From: Bacteroidales bacterium UBA3297
Lineage (GTDB): Bacteria; Bacteroidota; Bacteroidia; Bacteroidales; Paludibacteraceae
Assembly: GCA_002362105.1 (NCBI GenBank)
Contig: DETD01000018.1
Location: 1 to 64,000, forward strand
Direction: 5' to 3'
Length of the DNA stretch: 64,000 bases
A program made the translations under genes and the position numbers. The notes under the pieces are model-generated. The model saw nothing but the letters and a program-made list of their open reading frames with translations. It was not told the origin of the DNA and searched no databases. Shown in pieces: positions 34,337 through 42,504 of this stretch (position 1 is its first letter; every line of letters begins with the position of its first letter).

Positions 34337-34376
34337 AAAACGAAAGGTCTCCCGTTTCACAACGAAAGACCTTCTT
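34337..34376 (-). other. Second terminator-like hairpin with no obvious gene to serve
   Basis: On the minus strand GAAGGTCTTTCGTT pairs with AACGGGAGACCTTTC (wobble pairs inside, loop GTGA), followed by TTTTTTC. This is a strong minus-strand terminator, but no minus-strand gene lies upstream of it before the sigma factor at 37457. It may end antisense transcription or mark a small minus-strand RNA. Plus-strand RNA would also form the hairpin without a T run. From here to 34568 there is no gene. Confidence 0.5.
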
Positions 34377-34568
34377 ATGTGTTTATAAAAAAGTAATGTT
34401 TGAATTGGGGACAAAGTTATAAAATATTTTTAATACTGAATAACAGAGAAGTACAATTTTACCCAGGAAATTAGAAAAAGTAACTATTGTCACTATACAG
34501 GTTATAGGCTGGCCGTCGGTAAGACCAACAGAGTAGGGATAAAAGAAAGATAATTAGACTAAAAACAC

Positions 34569-34576
34569 TATCTTTG
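34569..34576 (+). promoter_or_regulatory. -7 box of the phosphodiesterase gene
   Basis: TATCTTTG matches TAnnTTTG and lies 23 bases before the ATG at 34600. No -33 element is recognisable. Confidence 0.55.
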
Positions 34577-34599
34577 TATAATTACTCTAAAAAGAAAGA

Positions 34600-35094
34600 A
34601 TGACTAGAATCGGCTTACTATCGGACACCCACGCCTATTGGGACGAACGCTACGCCAAATACTTCGACGAATGCGACGAAGTGTGGCACGCAGGGGACAT
34701 TGGCAGCCTGAAACTAGCGGAAAAATTTGAACAATATAAACTGTTCAGAGCCGTATTCGGTAACATTGACGGACAAGACATCCGCCTCCGCTATAAAAAG
34801 GAACAAGTGTTCGAGATAGAGGGCGTAAAAGTGTTCATGACACATATAGGCGGATATCCGGGCAAATATGCACCAGGAATAGCCTCGAAACTCGACTTAG
34901 AGCAACCGAAATTATTCGTCTGCGGTCACTCGCACATTCTGCGGGTAAAATACGACCAAAAGAGAGATATGCTTTGCGTTAACCCGGGAGCAGCTGGCCG
35001 ATACGGAATGCAACAAGTCAGAACTCTTTTACGGTTCACCATCGACGGGACTGACATCCGCGACATGGAAGTGATAGAACTAGGCGAAAAATAA
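34600..35094 (+). CDS. YfcE/MJ0936-family metallophosphodiesterase
   Basis: The 164-residue protein has the full calcineurin-like set: LLSDTHAY (D8, H10), HAGDIG (D32), FGNIDG (N54), MTHIGG (H82) and CGHSHI (H108, H110). These bind two metal ions. Members hydrolyse phosphodiesters such as cyclic nucleotides or model substrates; the physiological substrate is unknown. Length matches the family. It begins a plus-strand group with the next two genes. Confidence 0.93.
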   Translation: MTRIGLLSDTHAYWDERYAKYFDECDEVWHAGDIGSLKLAEKFEQYKLFRAVFGNIDGQDIRLRYKKEQVFEIEGVKVFMTHIGGYPGKYAPGIASKLDLEQPKLFVCGHSHILRVKYDQKRDMLCVNPGAAGRYGMQQVRTLLRFTIDGTDIRDMEVIELGEK

Positions 35095-35138
35095 AGTAAC
35101 ACCCTTTCAATAAAATAATAAGTACACGATTACATACT

Positions 35139-36140
35139 ATGTTTGAATCTCTGAAAAAAATACTGTTCAACATCGAACGGAACAACACAAACTGGGTAAA
35201 CGACTTGGAAAAAGAGACCTTCTTCTTCAAAAAAGAATACGAAGAAAAGGCCAAGCACCTATTAACCACAAACAGACTGATTGACCTTCTGCTAGAAACA
35301 GACATATCGAAAAACGCGGCACAAACTGCCAACGACTGGATTGACAGTGACAATGTGCACATCAGAGAAAATAACGATTTCGACTGCACCATCGACTACT
35401 TCATGAGCGCCGAACCAGAAGAGCACATGAAGCAACTGGAAGAGGACGCGCCCGCCTACGCAACTGCCAGCAAATACATAGAAGACATGGTTCCGACGGC
35501 CTCGGAAATGGGCAAAAAGATGACGGAACTGCAATTGCGAGTCAGCAGAGAGCTAGACAGACTTATGGTGGAATGTGCCAACCAAAAGGGAGGTATTGCC
35601 TTCGCCATGGATGTTCTAGGCGCCATAAACGACCAGAACAAGGCTTTCTTGCTAGAGATGCACGACGAAATGAAGATAAAGAACGAGATTAACCTGCCTA
35701 AAGAAGAGCAGGACCTCCGCGACCGCTGTGCAATGCTTGCCGACGGCGACAAAGTGGGGAACTCGAAAAGCAACCTGCTCAAAAAGATTGTAAAAGAGGC
35801 CGAAGACATCGTCATCTGCAAACGCGAGATTATGAGGCGCCAATATGCCATCCGTTTCTTCAGCTGGTTGCAGAACGCGCTTCAAGAAACCGCCTACACC
35901 ATTAGGAAAACAGGCTCATTGCTCGACTACCTGCGCCAGAGCAACAACCAACAACTGGCAAAAATCATCAGCAACAAAGCCGATGGCATAAGCATAGGTC
36001 CCAAAGCGCTGGAACTCGGCGACTTTATAGCCACCCTTAACCAGCAAAACGTGCTGACACTGGAGGGTGAAGCCGTTGAAGAGGTAAAGAACAGATTCCA
36101 TCGATATGTAGAATCAAACTTAGGCAGAAAAGACAACTGA
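35139..36140 (+). CDS. Uncharacterised helical protein upstream of pepT
   Basis: I do not recognise this 333-residue protein. It has no signal peptide or membrane segment and is charged and mostly helical, with coiled-coil-like stretches near 95-150 (MGKKMTELQLRVSRELDRL) and 170-200 (EMHDEMKIKNEINLPKEEQ). No catalytic motif is visible. It starts 44 bases after the phosphodiesterase gene and its stop lies 2 bases before the pepT start, which indicates co-transcription with pepT. It is likely cytoplasmic and structural or regulatory. Confidence 0.75.
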   Translation: MFESLKKILFNIERNNTNWVNDLEKETFFFKKEYEEKAKHLLTTNRLIDLLLETDISKNAAQTANDWIDSDNVHIRENNDFDCTIDYFMSAEPEEHMKQLEEDAPAYATASKYIEDMVPTASEMGKKMTELQLRVSRELDRLMVECANQKGGIAFAMDVLGAINDQNKAFLLEMHDEMKIKNEINLPKEEQDLRDRCAMLADGDKVGNSKSNLLKKIVKEAEDIVICKREIMRRQYAIRFFSWLQNALQETAYTIRKTGSLLDYLRQSNNQQLAKIISNKADGISIGPKALELGDFIATLNQQNVLTLEGEAVEEVKNRFHRYVESNLGRKDN

Positions 36141-36142
36141 AT

Positions 36143-37369
36143 ATGAATAAAGACGACCGTTACAACGGACTGACCGAAAGATTCCTACAGTACGTGAGTT
36201 TCGACACCCAAAGCGACGAGTGTAGTGAAACGTGCCCCTCGACGCCCAAACAGCTGAAACTGGGGGCCTTTCTAGCCGAAGAACTGACAAAATTAGGGCT
36301 GACAGATGTGGAGCAAGACAAAAACGGTTATGTATATGCCACCCTGCCTGCCAACAAGGAAGGTCTGCCCACAATAGGCCTGATTGCCCACCTCGACACC
36401 AGTCCTGACGCCAGCGGTGCAAATATTAAGGCAAGAACTGTCGTTTTCGACGGGAATCCGATAATGTTGAACCAGGAGCAGGGCATCACACTCAGCCCAG
36501 CAGACTACCCCGAAATGTGGAAATACAAAGGACAAGAGCTAATTGTAACCGACGGCACCACCCTGCTGGGAGCCGACGACAAAGCCGGTGTGGCCGAAAT
36601 AGTAACCACCGCAGCCTATCTGCTGGAACACCATGAACTGAAACACGGGACAATAAAGATAGCCTTTACACCCGACGAGGAAATTGGCCGTGGTAGCGAC
36701 CTCTTCAATGTGGAAAAATTCGGAGCTGACTGGGCCTACACGGTTGACGGTGGCGAGATTGGCGAACTTGAATACGAGAACTTTAATGCGGCAGCCGCAA
36801 CCATAAAGTTTAACGGCAGAAACATCCACCCGGGTTCGGCAAAAAACAGGATGACCAATGCCAGCAAACTGGCAATAGAATTCAACAGTATGCTGCCCGC
36901 ATGCGAAAGTCCCGAACATACAGAAGGGCGCGAAGGCTTTTTCCACCTGACACATATGGAGGGAGAAGTGGAAAGCGCCACGTTGAACTACATTGTCCGC
37001 GACCACGACAACACACGCTTCGAGCAACGCAAAAACCAGCTGGTAGAAATTGCCAAGTACTTGCAGCACAAATATGGCGAAAAGGCAGTAGAACTAACCA
37101 TTTGCGACCAATACAAGAACATGATAGAGCAAATAGCCCCTGTTATACACATTGTTGAGCGTGCGAAAAAGGCTATGACCGAAGCCGGTATAACACCAAT
37201 CGTACAGCCAGTACGCGGAGGAACCGACGGTGCACAGCTGTCGTTCAAAGGCTTGCCATGTCCGAACCTGTTTGCCGGAGGATTAAACTTCCACGGTAGG
37301 TTCGAGTTTGTGCCAGTACCATCGCTCCATGCGGCAGTCAGCGTGCTCATAAACATTGTCACAAGCTAA
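36143..37369 (+). CDS. pepT: Peptidase T (tripeptide aminopeptidase)
   Basis: The 408-residue protein of the M20B family has IAHLDTSPD near residue 80 (His metal ligand and catalytic Asp), LLGADDKAGVAE near 140 (bridging Asp), TPDEEIGRG near 175 (catalytic Glu and metal-binding Glu) and a late RGGTDGAQLSFKG near 355. Two zinc ions remove the N-terminal residue from tripeptides in the cytoplasm. Length is as expected (about 405-410). It is the last gene of its group. The hairpin downstream serves mainly the opposite strand. Confidence 0.96.
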   Translation: MNKDDRYNGLTERFLQYVSFDTQSDECSETCPSTPKQLKLGAFLAEELTKLGLTDVEQDKNGYVYATLPANKEGLPTIGLIAHLDTSPDASGANIKARTVVFDGNPIMLNQEQGITLSPADYPEMWKYKGQELIVTDGTTLLGADDKAGVAEIVTTAAYLLEHHELKHGTIKIAFTPDEEIGRGSDLFNVEKFGADWAYTVDGGEIGELEYENFNAAAATIKFNGRNIHPGSAKNRMTNASKLAIEFNSMLPACESPEHTEGREGFFHLTHMEGEVESATLNYIVRDHDNTRFEQRKNQLVEIAKYLQHKYGEKAVELTICDQYKNMIEQIAPVIHIVERAKKAMTEAGITPIVQPVRGGTDGAQLSFKGLPCPNLFAGGLNFHGRFEFVPVPSLHAAVSVLINIVTS

Positions 37370-37411
37370 AAAAAACGGTCTCTGCCACCACAAAATGCGG
37401 TAACAGAGACC
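37368..37411 (-). terminator. Terminator of the sigma factor gene
   Basis: On the minus strand GGTCTCTG pairs with CAGAGACC and the interior TTACCGC/GTGGTGG continues the stem through wobble pairs. A run of eight T follows (37375-37368). In the plus direction it may weakly terminate pepT. Confidence 0.8.
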
Positions 37412-37456
37412 ATCTTCCAAACTTAACCTATATAAAATAATTCCGAATGTGGGAAA

Positions 37457-38056
37457 TTATGCAAAAGTAACGTTGTTATCTTCAGCCATACGGCGCAAAT
37501 TCAACAAAGCATAGCGCATACGGCCCAAAGCAGTATTGATACTAACCCCCTGTTTTTCGGCAATTTCCTTAAACGACATATTTTGGTAGAAGCGCATCAG
37601 CAACACAGACCGTTGCGAATCGGGCAACATCTCAACCAACTGTTTTACATCTTCCAAAACCTGACTTTCCAACATTACATCCTCTACATTCCTGTCGTAG
37701 ACAGGCAATGTATCGAAGACCGTGTGTCCGAGTTCGTCCTCCACCTCGCCAGGAACATTATTTTCGGCCATGCTGCGTCTGTACTGGTCAACAACAAGGT
37801 TGTGCGCAATACGGATAATCCACGCCGAAAATTTACCCATTTCGGAATATTTGCGGTTACGGATTGTCGTAATAGCCTTAATAAAAGTATCTTGGAAGAC
37901 ATCGTTAGCCAAATCGTAGTCTTTAACGCTTAGCATGATGTAGGAGAACACTTTTCGCTTATATCGAGAAAGAAGCACGTCGAAAGCGGCGACATTACCG
38001 TCGGCGTACAACTGCACCAACTTTTCATCGGTGCATTCATTCAATGCATTCGTCAT
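37457..38056 (-). CDS. ECF-type RNA polymerase sigma factor
   Basis: The 199-residue protein has sigma region 2 (about 18-90), with ANDVFQDTFIKAI and KFSAWIIRIAHNLVVDQYRR, and region 4 (about 135-190), with LPDSQRSVLLMRFYQNMSFKEIAE (given as LPDSQRSVLLMRF and MSFKEIAE) and INTALGRMRYALLNLRR. It lacks regions 1 and 3, as in ECF factors. No anti-sigma gene follows, so it may belong to the widely conserved stand-alone ECF group of Bacteroidota rather than the FecI group paired with SusC/D loci. The acidic linker between the regions is normal. Confidence 0.92.
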   Translation of the reverse strand: MTNALNECTDEKLVQLYADGNVAAFDVLLSRYKRKVFSYIMLSVKDYDLANDVFQDTFIKAITTIRNRKYSEMGKFSAWIIRIAHNLVVDQYRRSMAENNVPGEVEDELGHTVFDTLPVYDRNVEDVMLESQVLEDVKQLVEMLPDSQRSVLLMRFYQNMSFKEIAEKQGVSINTALGRMRYALLNLRRMAEDNNVTFA

Positions 38057-38272
38057 CTTTGTCTTATTTAAAAGTTCAAAGTAAGAATGTATCTATAGGC
38101 AAAAAGTTTAATTATTAAAAAGAATTGTGTATGTAAAGAGTATGCAAAAATCATTCCATCCAGAAGCATACACCGCAAAGAAACAAAAAAAAATTAAACT
38201 ATGGTACTTTTGAGCCATAATTTTTTATTTGTTTCAACAAAATGCGGAAAACGCCCCGACAAAATCAGCTAC

Positions 38273-39271
38273 TTACGATTCAAAAGAGACCTCTTTTTTC
38301 AGTACAAACGAGAAGGTGTTGTCGATATGGAAGCCGCGCAACAAATCGGGCACACACATTCTCTTTTTCCCTGGCAGCAACACCGACCTAAGTTCAATGG
38401 CACCATCGGTGCAAGCCACGCGAATGTAGTTTTTGCCATCGGTATCAATAGCACCAGGTTCCTTTGCGCCGCAACCATCCACCTTCACCGTTTCGTAAAC
38501 CTTTACTGCAAGCACGTCGCCACCCGGAGTCTTCAGGTTGCACCAAGCAGCCGGATAAGGAGACAAGCCACGAATATGGTCATAAACCTTCTTTGCAGAT
38601 TGTGCGAAATCGATATAGCAAGTATCCTTAAAGATTTTCGGAGCAGGCCGCAACTCGTCTTCCGACTGGTAGAGTTCTTCCTGTGGCTTAGGGACAACCG
38701 TACCGGCAATAATATTGTCGACCGTCTGTAATAAAAGTTCGGCCCCCTTGTACATCAAGGCATCGTGAATGGTCTCGGCTGTATCGGTATCAGAAATCGG
38801 AATACGCTCCTGTTGGATAATCTTACCCGTATCAATCTCATGCGTCAGGAAGAATGTTGTCACGCCAGTCTCGGTGTCGCCATTAATGATAGCCCAGTTG
38901 ATAGGAGCGGCGCCACGGTACTGCGGCAACAGCGATGCATGGAGGTTGAAGGTTCCCAAACGCGGCATATTCCAAACCACCTCAGGCAGCATACGGAAAG
39001 CCACCACCACCTGCAAATCGGCATTAAGGCTGCGGAGTTCCTCAACGAAATCCTCATCCTTCAGTTTAACCGGTTGCAACAGCCGCAAATTACGGTCGAG
39101 AGCGAACTGTTTCACAGGCGAGAACTGGATTTTATGTCCACGTCCGGCAGGTTTGTCAGGCATCGTAATAACGCCCACCACATTGTAGCCACCTTCCACC
39201 AAACGTCGAAGAGGTTCAACAGCAAAATCGGGCGTACCCATATAAACTATTTTGAGGTCATTCTTATTCAT
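38273..39271 (-). CDS. fmt: Methionyl-tRNA formyltransferase
   Basis: The 332-residue protein has MGTPDFAVEPLRRL at the start, MPDKPAGRGHKIQFSPVK near 40, the catalytic FNLHASLLPQYRGAAPINWA near 110 (Asn, His) and THEIDTGKIIQQ with the catalytic Asp near 147. The C-terminal OB-like domain (about 210-320) contains RGLSPYPAAWC. It formylates initiator Met-tRNA with 10-formyl-THF. The folate cyclo-ligase at 48861 feeds the same one-carbon pool. It lies downstream of the NAD kinase gene on the same strand, 21 bases apart. Confidence 0.96.
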   Translation of the reverse strand: MNKNDLKIVYMGTPDFAVEPLRRLVEGGYNVVGVITMPDKPAGRGHKIQFSPVKQFALDRNLRLLQPVKLKDEDFVEELRSLNADLQVVVAFRMLPEVVWNMPRLGTFNLHASLLPQYRGAAPINWAIINGDTETGVTTFFLTHEIDTGKIIQQERIPISDTDTAETIHDALMYKGAELLLQTVDNIIAGTVVPKPQEELYQSEDELRPAPKIFKDTCYIDFAQSAKKVYDHIRGLSPYPAAWCNLKTPGGDVLAVKVYETVKVDGCGAKEPGAIDTDGKNYIRVACTDGAIELRSVLLPGKKRMCVPDLLRGFHIDNTFSFVLKKEVSFES

Positions 39272-39292
39272 ATCAGAGGAAATTAAAAGTTT

Positions 39293-40222
39293 TTAGTCGC
39301 CTTTGCTTACAAGATCATCATCGTAGCCAATCTTCAGATACTTGCGGTTGTCGGCACCCCAGTGGAGTTTTTCGTGCAAAGTGTCGAAGAAGTGGTGGTT
39401 ATTGAGTTTCACCGTCTTAACCGTGCGTGAGGCAGACTTGTAAATACGGCACTTTATCCGTTCATCGAAGACGTTAGGACGTCCGTCAAGCGCTATAAGG
39501 AAGCGGTTGTTACGGCTCTCCACCTGCAGTTCGATCACAGAAGTGTCGGGAACAATAAGCGGACGGCTGGTCAGGCTGTGCGGAGCAACCGGAATAATAA
39601 TAATACCCGGCAGGTTAGGCATCAAGATAGGTCCACCCACACTCATCGCATAGGCCGTAGAGCCCGTAGCGGTTGAGACAATGAGGCCGTCGGCCTGATA
39701 CGAAGTCAGGTAAGTGCCATCGACCCACGTATGGATCGTAATAAGCGAAGCCGTGTCTTGCTTGGTAATGGCAATTTCGTTAAGCGCATAAGTAAAATCG
39801 GTATAGACCTTCTCGTCGGTGTGCAGGTGAAGCAAAGCGCGTTCGGTGAGCGTATAGTCGCCATCGACCAAATGTTTCACCACCTCGTCGATCTGTTCAC
39901 CGTCAATATCGGTCAAAAAGCCAAGTCGTCCGGCATTAACACCTATCATAGGAATCATGCGTTTTCCCAACTTAGCCGTACTGTGAATAAAAGTACCGTC
40001 ACCGCCCACCGAGAAGGCGAAGTCGGCATCATAGTCACGATAATCGATAAGGTTTCTTTCATTAACATATTGTTCGGCATCGTAACCACATTCGCGCAAG
40101 AACACTAAAAAATCGCGTTCCATAAGCACCTCCACATTATGGCGGTTAAGAGCTTCGAGCAAATTGTAAGAATAGAGCGCAACCTCATTACGGAGGGTAT
40201 TACCAAAAATAACAGCCTTCAT
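39293..40222 (-). CDS. nadK: NAD kinase
   Basis: The 309-residue protein has SVGGDGTFIHSTAKLG near 72 (GGDG motif that binds nucleotide and phosphate), NAGRLGFLTDI near 97, ALNEIAITK near 150 (NE motif) and TGSTAYAMSVGGPILMPN near 185. It uses ATP to make NADP in the cytoplasm. Length is normal. It forms a probable operon with fmt, both leftward. Confidence 0.96.
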   Translation of the reverse strand: MKAVIFGNTLRNEVALYSYNLLEALNRHNVEVLMERDFLVFLRECGYDAEQYVNERNLIDYRDYDADFAFSVGGDGTFIHSTAKLGKRMIPMIGVNAGRLGFLTDIDGEQIDEVVKHLVDGDYTLTERALLHLHTDEKVYTDFTYALNEIAITKQDTASLITIHTWVDGTYLTSYQADGLIVSTATGSTAYAMSVGGPILMPNLPGIIIIPVAPHSLTSRPLIVPDTSVIELQVESRNNRFLIALDGRPNVFDERIKCRIYKSASRTVKTVKLNNHHFFDTLHEKLHWGADNRKYLKIGYDDDLVSKGD

Positions 40223-40265
40223 TCAGATAAAGTGACATTAAAAATCAAACTATAACAAAGATAGT

Positions 40266-40300
40266 AAAAAAAGGGTACTTTCTGGCTTTAGAAAGTACCC
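40266..40300 (-). terminator. Terminator of the L31 gene
   Basis: On the minus strand GGGTACTTTC pairs with GAAAGTACCC across 8 bases, followed by seven T (40272-40266). Confidence 0.9.
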
Positions 40301-40329
40301 TATAAAGTATAAACCGTAAAATAACGCTA

Positions 40330-40581
40330 TTACTTCTTGCGAGCGCCGTAACGGCTGTTGAACTTGTCGACCATACCGGCGGTGTCAACGAGTTTCTGCT
40401 TACCAGTGTAGAATGGGTGAGAAGTGTTAGAGATTTCGAGCTTGATGAGCGGAAGAGTTTCACCATCGATTTCGATAGTGTCCTTTGCATCAGCGCAAGA
40501 ACGAGAAATAAACACATCACCATTAGAAAGATCCTTGAATGCTACCGGACGATAATTGCTCGGTTGAATGTCTTTTTTCAT
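40330..40581 (-). CDS. rpmE2: 50S ribosomal protein L31, type B
   Basis: The 83-residue protein starts MKKDIQPSNYRPVAFKD and contains NTSHPFYTGKQKLVDTAGMVDKF, given as SHPFYTGKQ and TAGMVDKF, the signature of L31. It has a single cysteine, so it lacks the zinc-binding CxxC pairs of type A and belongs to the zinc-free type B. It is monocistronic with a structured leader, its own promoter and a strong terminator. Confidence 0.96.
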   Translation of the reverse strand: MKKDIQPSNYRPVAFKDLSNGDVFISRSCADAKDTIEIDGETLPLIKLEISNTSHPFYTGKQKLVDTAGMVDKFNSRYGARKK

Positions 40582-40617
40582 TGTGAATTATACGTTTAAA
40601 ATGTTTACAATTATTAA

Positions 40618-40663
40618 GTTGCGTTGTACTCCAAAAGGTCGCACTGCCCATTTTGGTCGCAAC
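40618..40663 (-). promoter_or_regulatory. Structured 5' leader of the L31 mRNA
   Basis: On the minus strand GTTGCG (40663-40658) pairs with CGCAAC (40623-40618), enclosing CCAAAA (40656-40651) and TTTTGG (40636-40631) as an inner stem. The structure starts at the predicted RNA 5' end and leaves about 35 bases before the start codon. Ribosomal protein mRNAs often carry such leaders for feedback by the protein. Regulation is inferred. Confidence 0.55.
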
Positions 40664-40670
40664 AGCGGTG

Positions 40671-40678
40671 CAAAATTA
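40671..40678 (-). promoter_or_regulatory. -7 box of the L31 gene
   Basis: TAATTTTG on the minus strand matches TAnnTTTG, about 90 bases before the start codon. Confidence 0.6.
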
Positions 40679-40756
40679 CTGAAAAAAGGATGAATACAAA
40701 AAGAAACAGACGGAAATTTTATGAACATCTGATTGTATTCAATACGAAAAAGCGCT

Positions 40757-40782
40757 TAAATTTGTAAAAAACGAAAAGGAGG
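40757..40782 (+). promoter_or_regulatory. Promoter -7 box and strong Shine-Dalgarno of the cyclophilin gene
   Basis: TAAATTTG (40757-40764) has a TTG 21 bases upstream (40733-40735). AAGGAGG (40776-40782) lies 6 bases before the ATG at 40789. A full Shine-Dalgarno site is unusual in this window and close to the predicted RNA start. Confidence 0.65.
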
Positions 40783-40788
40783 ACCAAA

Positions 40789-41601
40789 ATGTTCAAGAAA
40801 TTAACAACAATAACGACTTTACTCTTAACACTTATGTCATGTAACGCTAAAGAGCCTGTAGTAGTAATTGAGACCAACTACGGCACCATGAAGGTTAAAC
40901 TGTACAACGAGACACCCCAGCACCGCGACAACTTCTTGAAGCTGGTTAATGAAGGATTCTACAACGACCTGCTATTCCACCGTGTCATCAAAGACTTCAT
41001 GATACAAGGCGGTGACCCTGAATCGAAGGGGGCACCTGCCGGCAAACAGCTTGGAGCAGGCGACGTCGGTTACCAGATTCCGGCCGAGTTCAACTACCCT
41101 AAGTTTATGCACAAAAAGGGGGCGCTTTCTGCGGCACGCCAAGGAGACCAAGTCAACCCAGAGAAGAAAAGTTCGGGCTGCCAGTTCTATATTGTTCAAG
41201 GAAAGACCTACAGCGACAGTGAATTGCAGCGCATGGAAGAGGGAATGAAAAACCAAGTTATGATGCGCAAGTTCAACGAATTGAAGAAAGCCAACATGGA
41301 CAAGATCAAGTCTATGATGATAAACAAAGATCAGGAAGGGCTACAGGCACTACAGCAAGACTTCATTAAACAATGCGAAAGCTACGTTGCCGAGCACCCT
41401 GAAGAATGCAAGATGAGCGACGAGGTGAAGAAAATATACAAGGAAATTGGCGGAACACCTTTCCTTGACGGCGAATACACCGTTTTCGGCGAAATTGTAG
41501 AAGGTTTAGACATTGTAGACAAGATTGCTGCCGTTGAAACTGCTCCTGGCGACCGTCCGGTTCAGGATGTTAAGATGACCAAAGTATATGTCGAGAAATA
41601 A
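40789..41601 (+). CDS. Lipoprotein peptidyl-prolyl isomerase, cyclophilin type, with insertion
   Basis: The 270-residue protein starts with a lipoprotein signal; the likely lipidated Cys is C18 in TLMSCNAK. The cyclophilin fold shows ETNYGTMKVKLYN, NFLKLVNEGFYNDLLFHRVIKDFMIQGGDP (given as LLFHRVIKDFMIQGGDP, with the catalytic Arg) and SSGCQFYIVQGK. A charged insertion of about 75 residues (about 148-220) precedes FLDGEYTVFGEIVEGLDIVD. It should assist folding of proline-containing proteins in the periplasm. The insertion is seen in Bacteroidota homologues and may act as a clamp. Confidence 0.93.
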   Translation: MFKKLTTITTLLLTLMSCNAKEPVVVIETNYGTMKVKLYNETPQHRDNFLKLVNEGFYNDLLFHRVIKDFMIQGGDPESKGAPAGKQLGAGDVGYQIPAEFNYPKFMHKKGALSAARQGDQVNPEKKSSGCQFYIVQGKTYSDSELQRMEEGMKNQVMMRKFNELKKANMDKIKSMMINKDQEGLQALQQDFIKQCESYVAEHPEECKMSDEVKKIYKEIGGTPFLDGEYTVFGEIVEGLDIVDKIAAVETAPGDRPVQDVKMTKVYVEK

Positions 41602-41631
41602 TATCTACTAAACATACAGTTAAGCATAATC

Positions 41632-41669
41632 GCATGAGTCCAGTGCTGCACTGGGCTCATGTTTTTTTT
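41632..41669 (+). terminator. Terminator of the cyclophilin gene
   Basis: CATGAGTCCAGTG (41633-41645) pairs with CACTGGGCTCATG (41649-41661), followed by eight or more T. A second GC hairpin at about 41701-41728 (CCCCGC/GCGGGG) lies nearer the minus-strand JAMM gene and may terminate that one. Confidence 0.9.
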
Positions 41670-41779
41670 TGCGGGAGGCTGGTAGTTGCATGTAAAGAGT
41701 CCCCCCGCCTTAAGACATAAAGCGGGGAGTTCCTTTTCGGGAAGATGGAGGTTTATGAAGTCCGCATGAATTTCCGAAA

Positions 41780-42178
41780 TCAATCAACAACTTCAACAAC
41801 CAGTTTTTCCACACTACCATTCTCAATATGGAAACCGTTGAAAACAGGTTCTTCAGTTGCTAATGAGAGAATAAAATAGGTGATTGTAGAGTCGTAAGCC
41901 AATTTAATATCTTCTACAGACGGGCGTGATGGAGAAGACGGATGGCTGTGCCAGTTAGCCACCAGTTTCTTGCCTGTTTGACGGCTGTGCTTAATGGCGG
42001 CAAATTGTTCCTTGGGGTCAAACGAGAAATGCTCCGGACTATGGTCAATGTTAGTCATAGGGAAATTCTCGTCAATAATACCTTCAGCATTCGCCAGCAA
42101 GTAACCACAACTTTCGTCAGGCAGTTCGTTTTTCGCCTGCGCTATTATTTCATTCAATACTGCTCTATTTATCTTCAT
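41780..42178 (-). CDS. JAB1/MPN (JAMM) metallopeptidase-like protein
   Basis: The 132-residue protein has the complete JAMM site: E22 in LPDESCGYLL, then NWHSHPSSPSRPSVED with H77, H79 and D90. This H-x-H-P...S...D pattern binds zinc. Bacterial stand-alone JAMM proteins cleave after ubiquitin-like sulfur-carrier proteins or small peptides. No moeB-, thiS- or cysteine-synthesis-type gene is beside it, so its substrate cannot be inferred from context. Length is standard. Confidence 0.9.
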   Translation of the reverse strand: MKINRAVLNEIIAQAKNELPDESCGYLLANAEGIIDENFPMTNIDHSPEHFSFDPKEQFAAIKHSRQTGKKLVANWHSHPSSPSRPSVEDIKLAYDSTITYFILSLATEEPVFNGFHIENGSVEKLVVEVVD

Positions 42179-42466
42179 TTTTCCTATACAATTTAAGTTC
42201 TCCTATATCGTTCACTAAACTTAATGGTTTTCTGGGATAACACTCATAAATCCATTTTTATAAAGCAAAATTATGAGGTATATATTCCACGAACAATCGC
42301 ACAAATACGGCAATCTATATACCCATAATGTGGTATACATTTAAACGACACCACGTACAAAACCGGGAGGTTCAGAATAGTCTCTACCAAAATATCAGGT
42401 AAAGGCACCATATACGACACCTGGAATACCGAACGACAGACACTTGGAAATTAAAGCATTAAAAAC
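42179..42466. other. Intergenic region between divergent genes, no gene seen
   Basis: This AT-rich spacer holds the upstream regions of the JAMM gene (minus) and the glycosidase (plus). No ORF, RNA gene or clear dyad is recognisable. Confidence 0.45.
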
Positions 42467-42474
42467 TATATTTG
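42444..42474 (+). promoter_or_regulatory. Promoter of the GH-A/CBM6 gene
   Basis: TTG at 42444-42446, a 20-base spacer and TATATTTG at 42467-42474 fit the Bacteroidota promoter. The start codon at 42505 lies 30 bases on. Confidence 0.6.
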
Positions 42475-42504
42475 CCATAGTCAATCAAGTAGAGTTAGTT
42501 GTGT

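Noticed and set aside
38201..38731. Plus-strand ORF of 176 codons opposite fmt
   Set aside because: Shadow of the intact fmt gene, which has all catalytic motifs on the minus strand.
41562..41783. Minus-strand 73-codon ORF downstream of the JAMM gene
   Set aside because: It runs across the strong terminator of the cyclophilin gene and overlaps its coding end; no family features.
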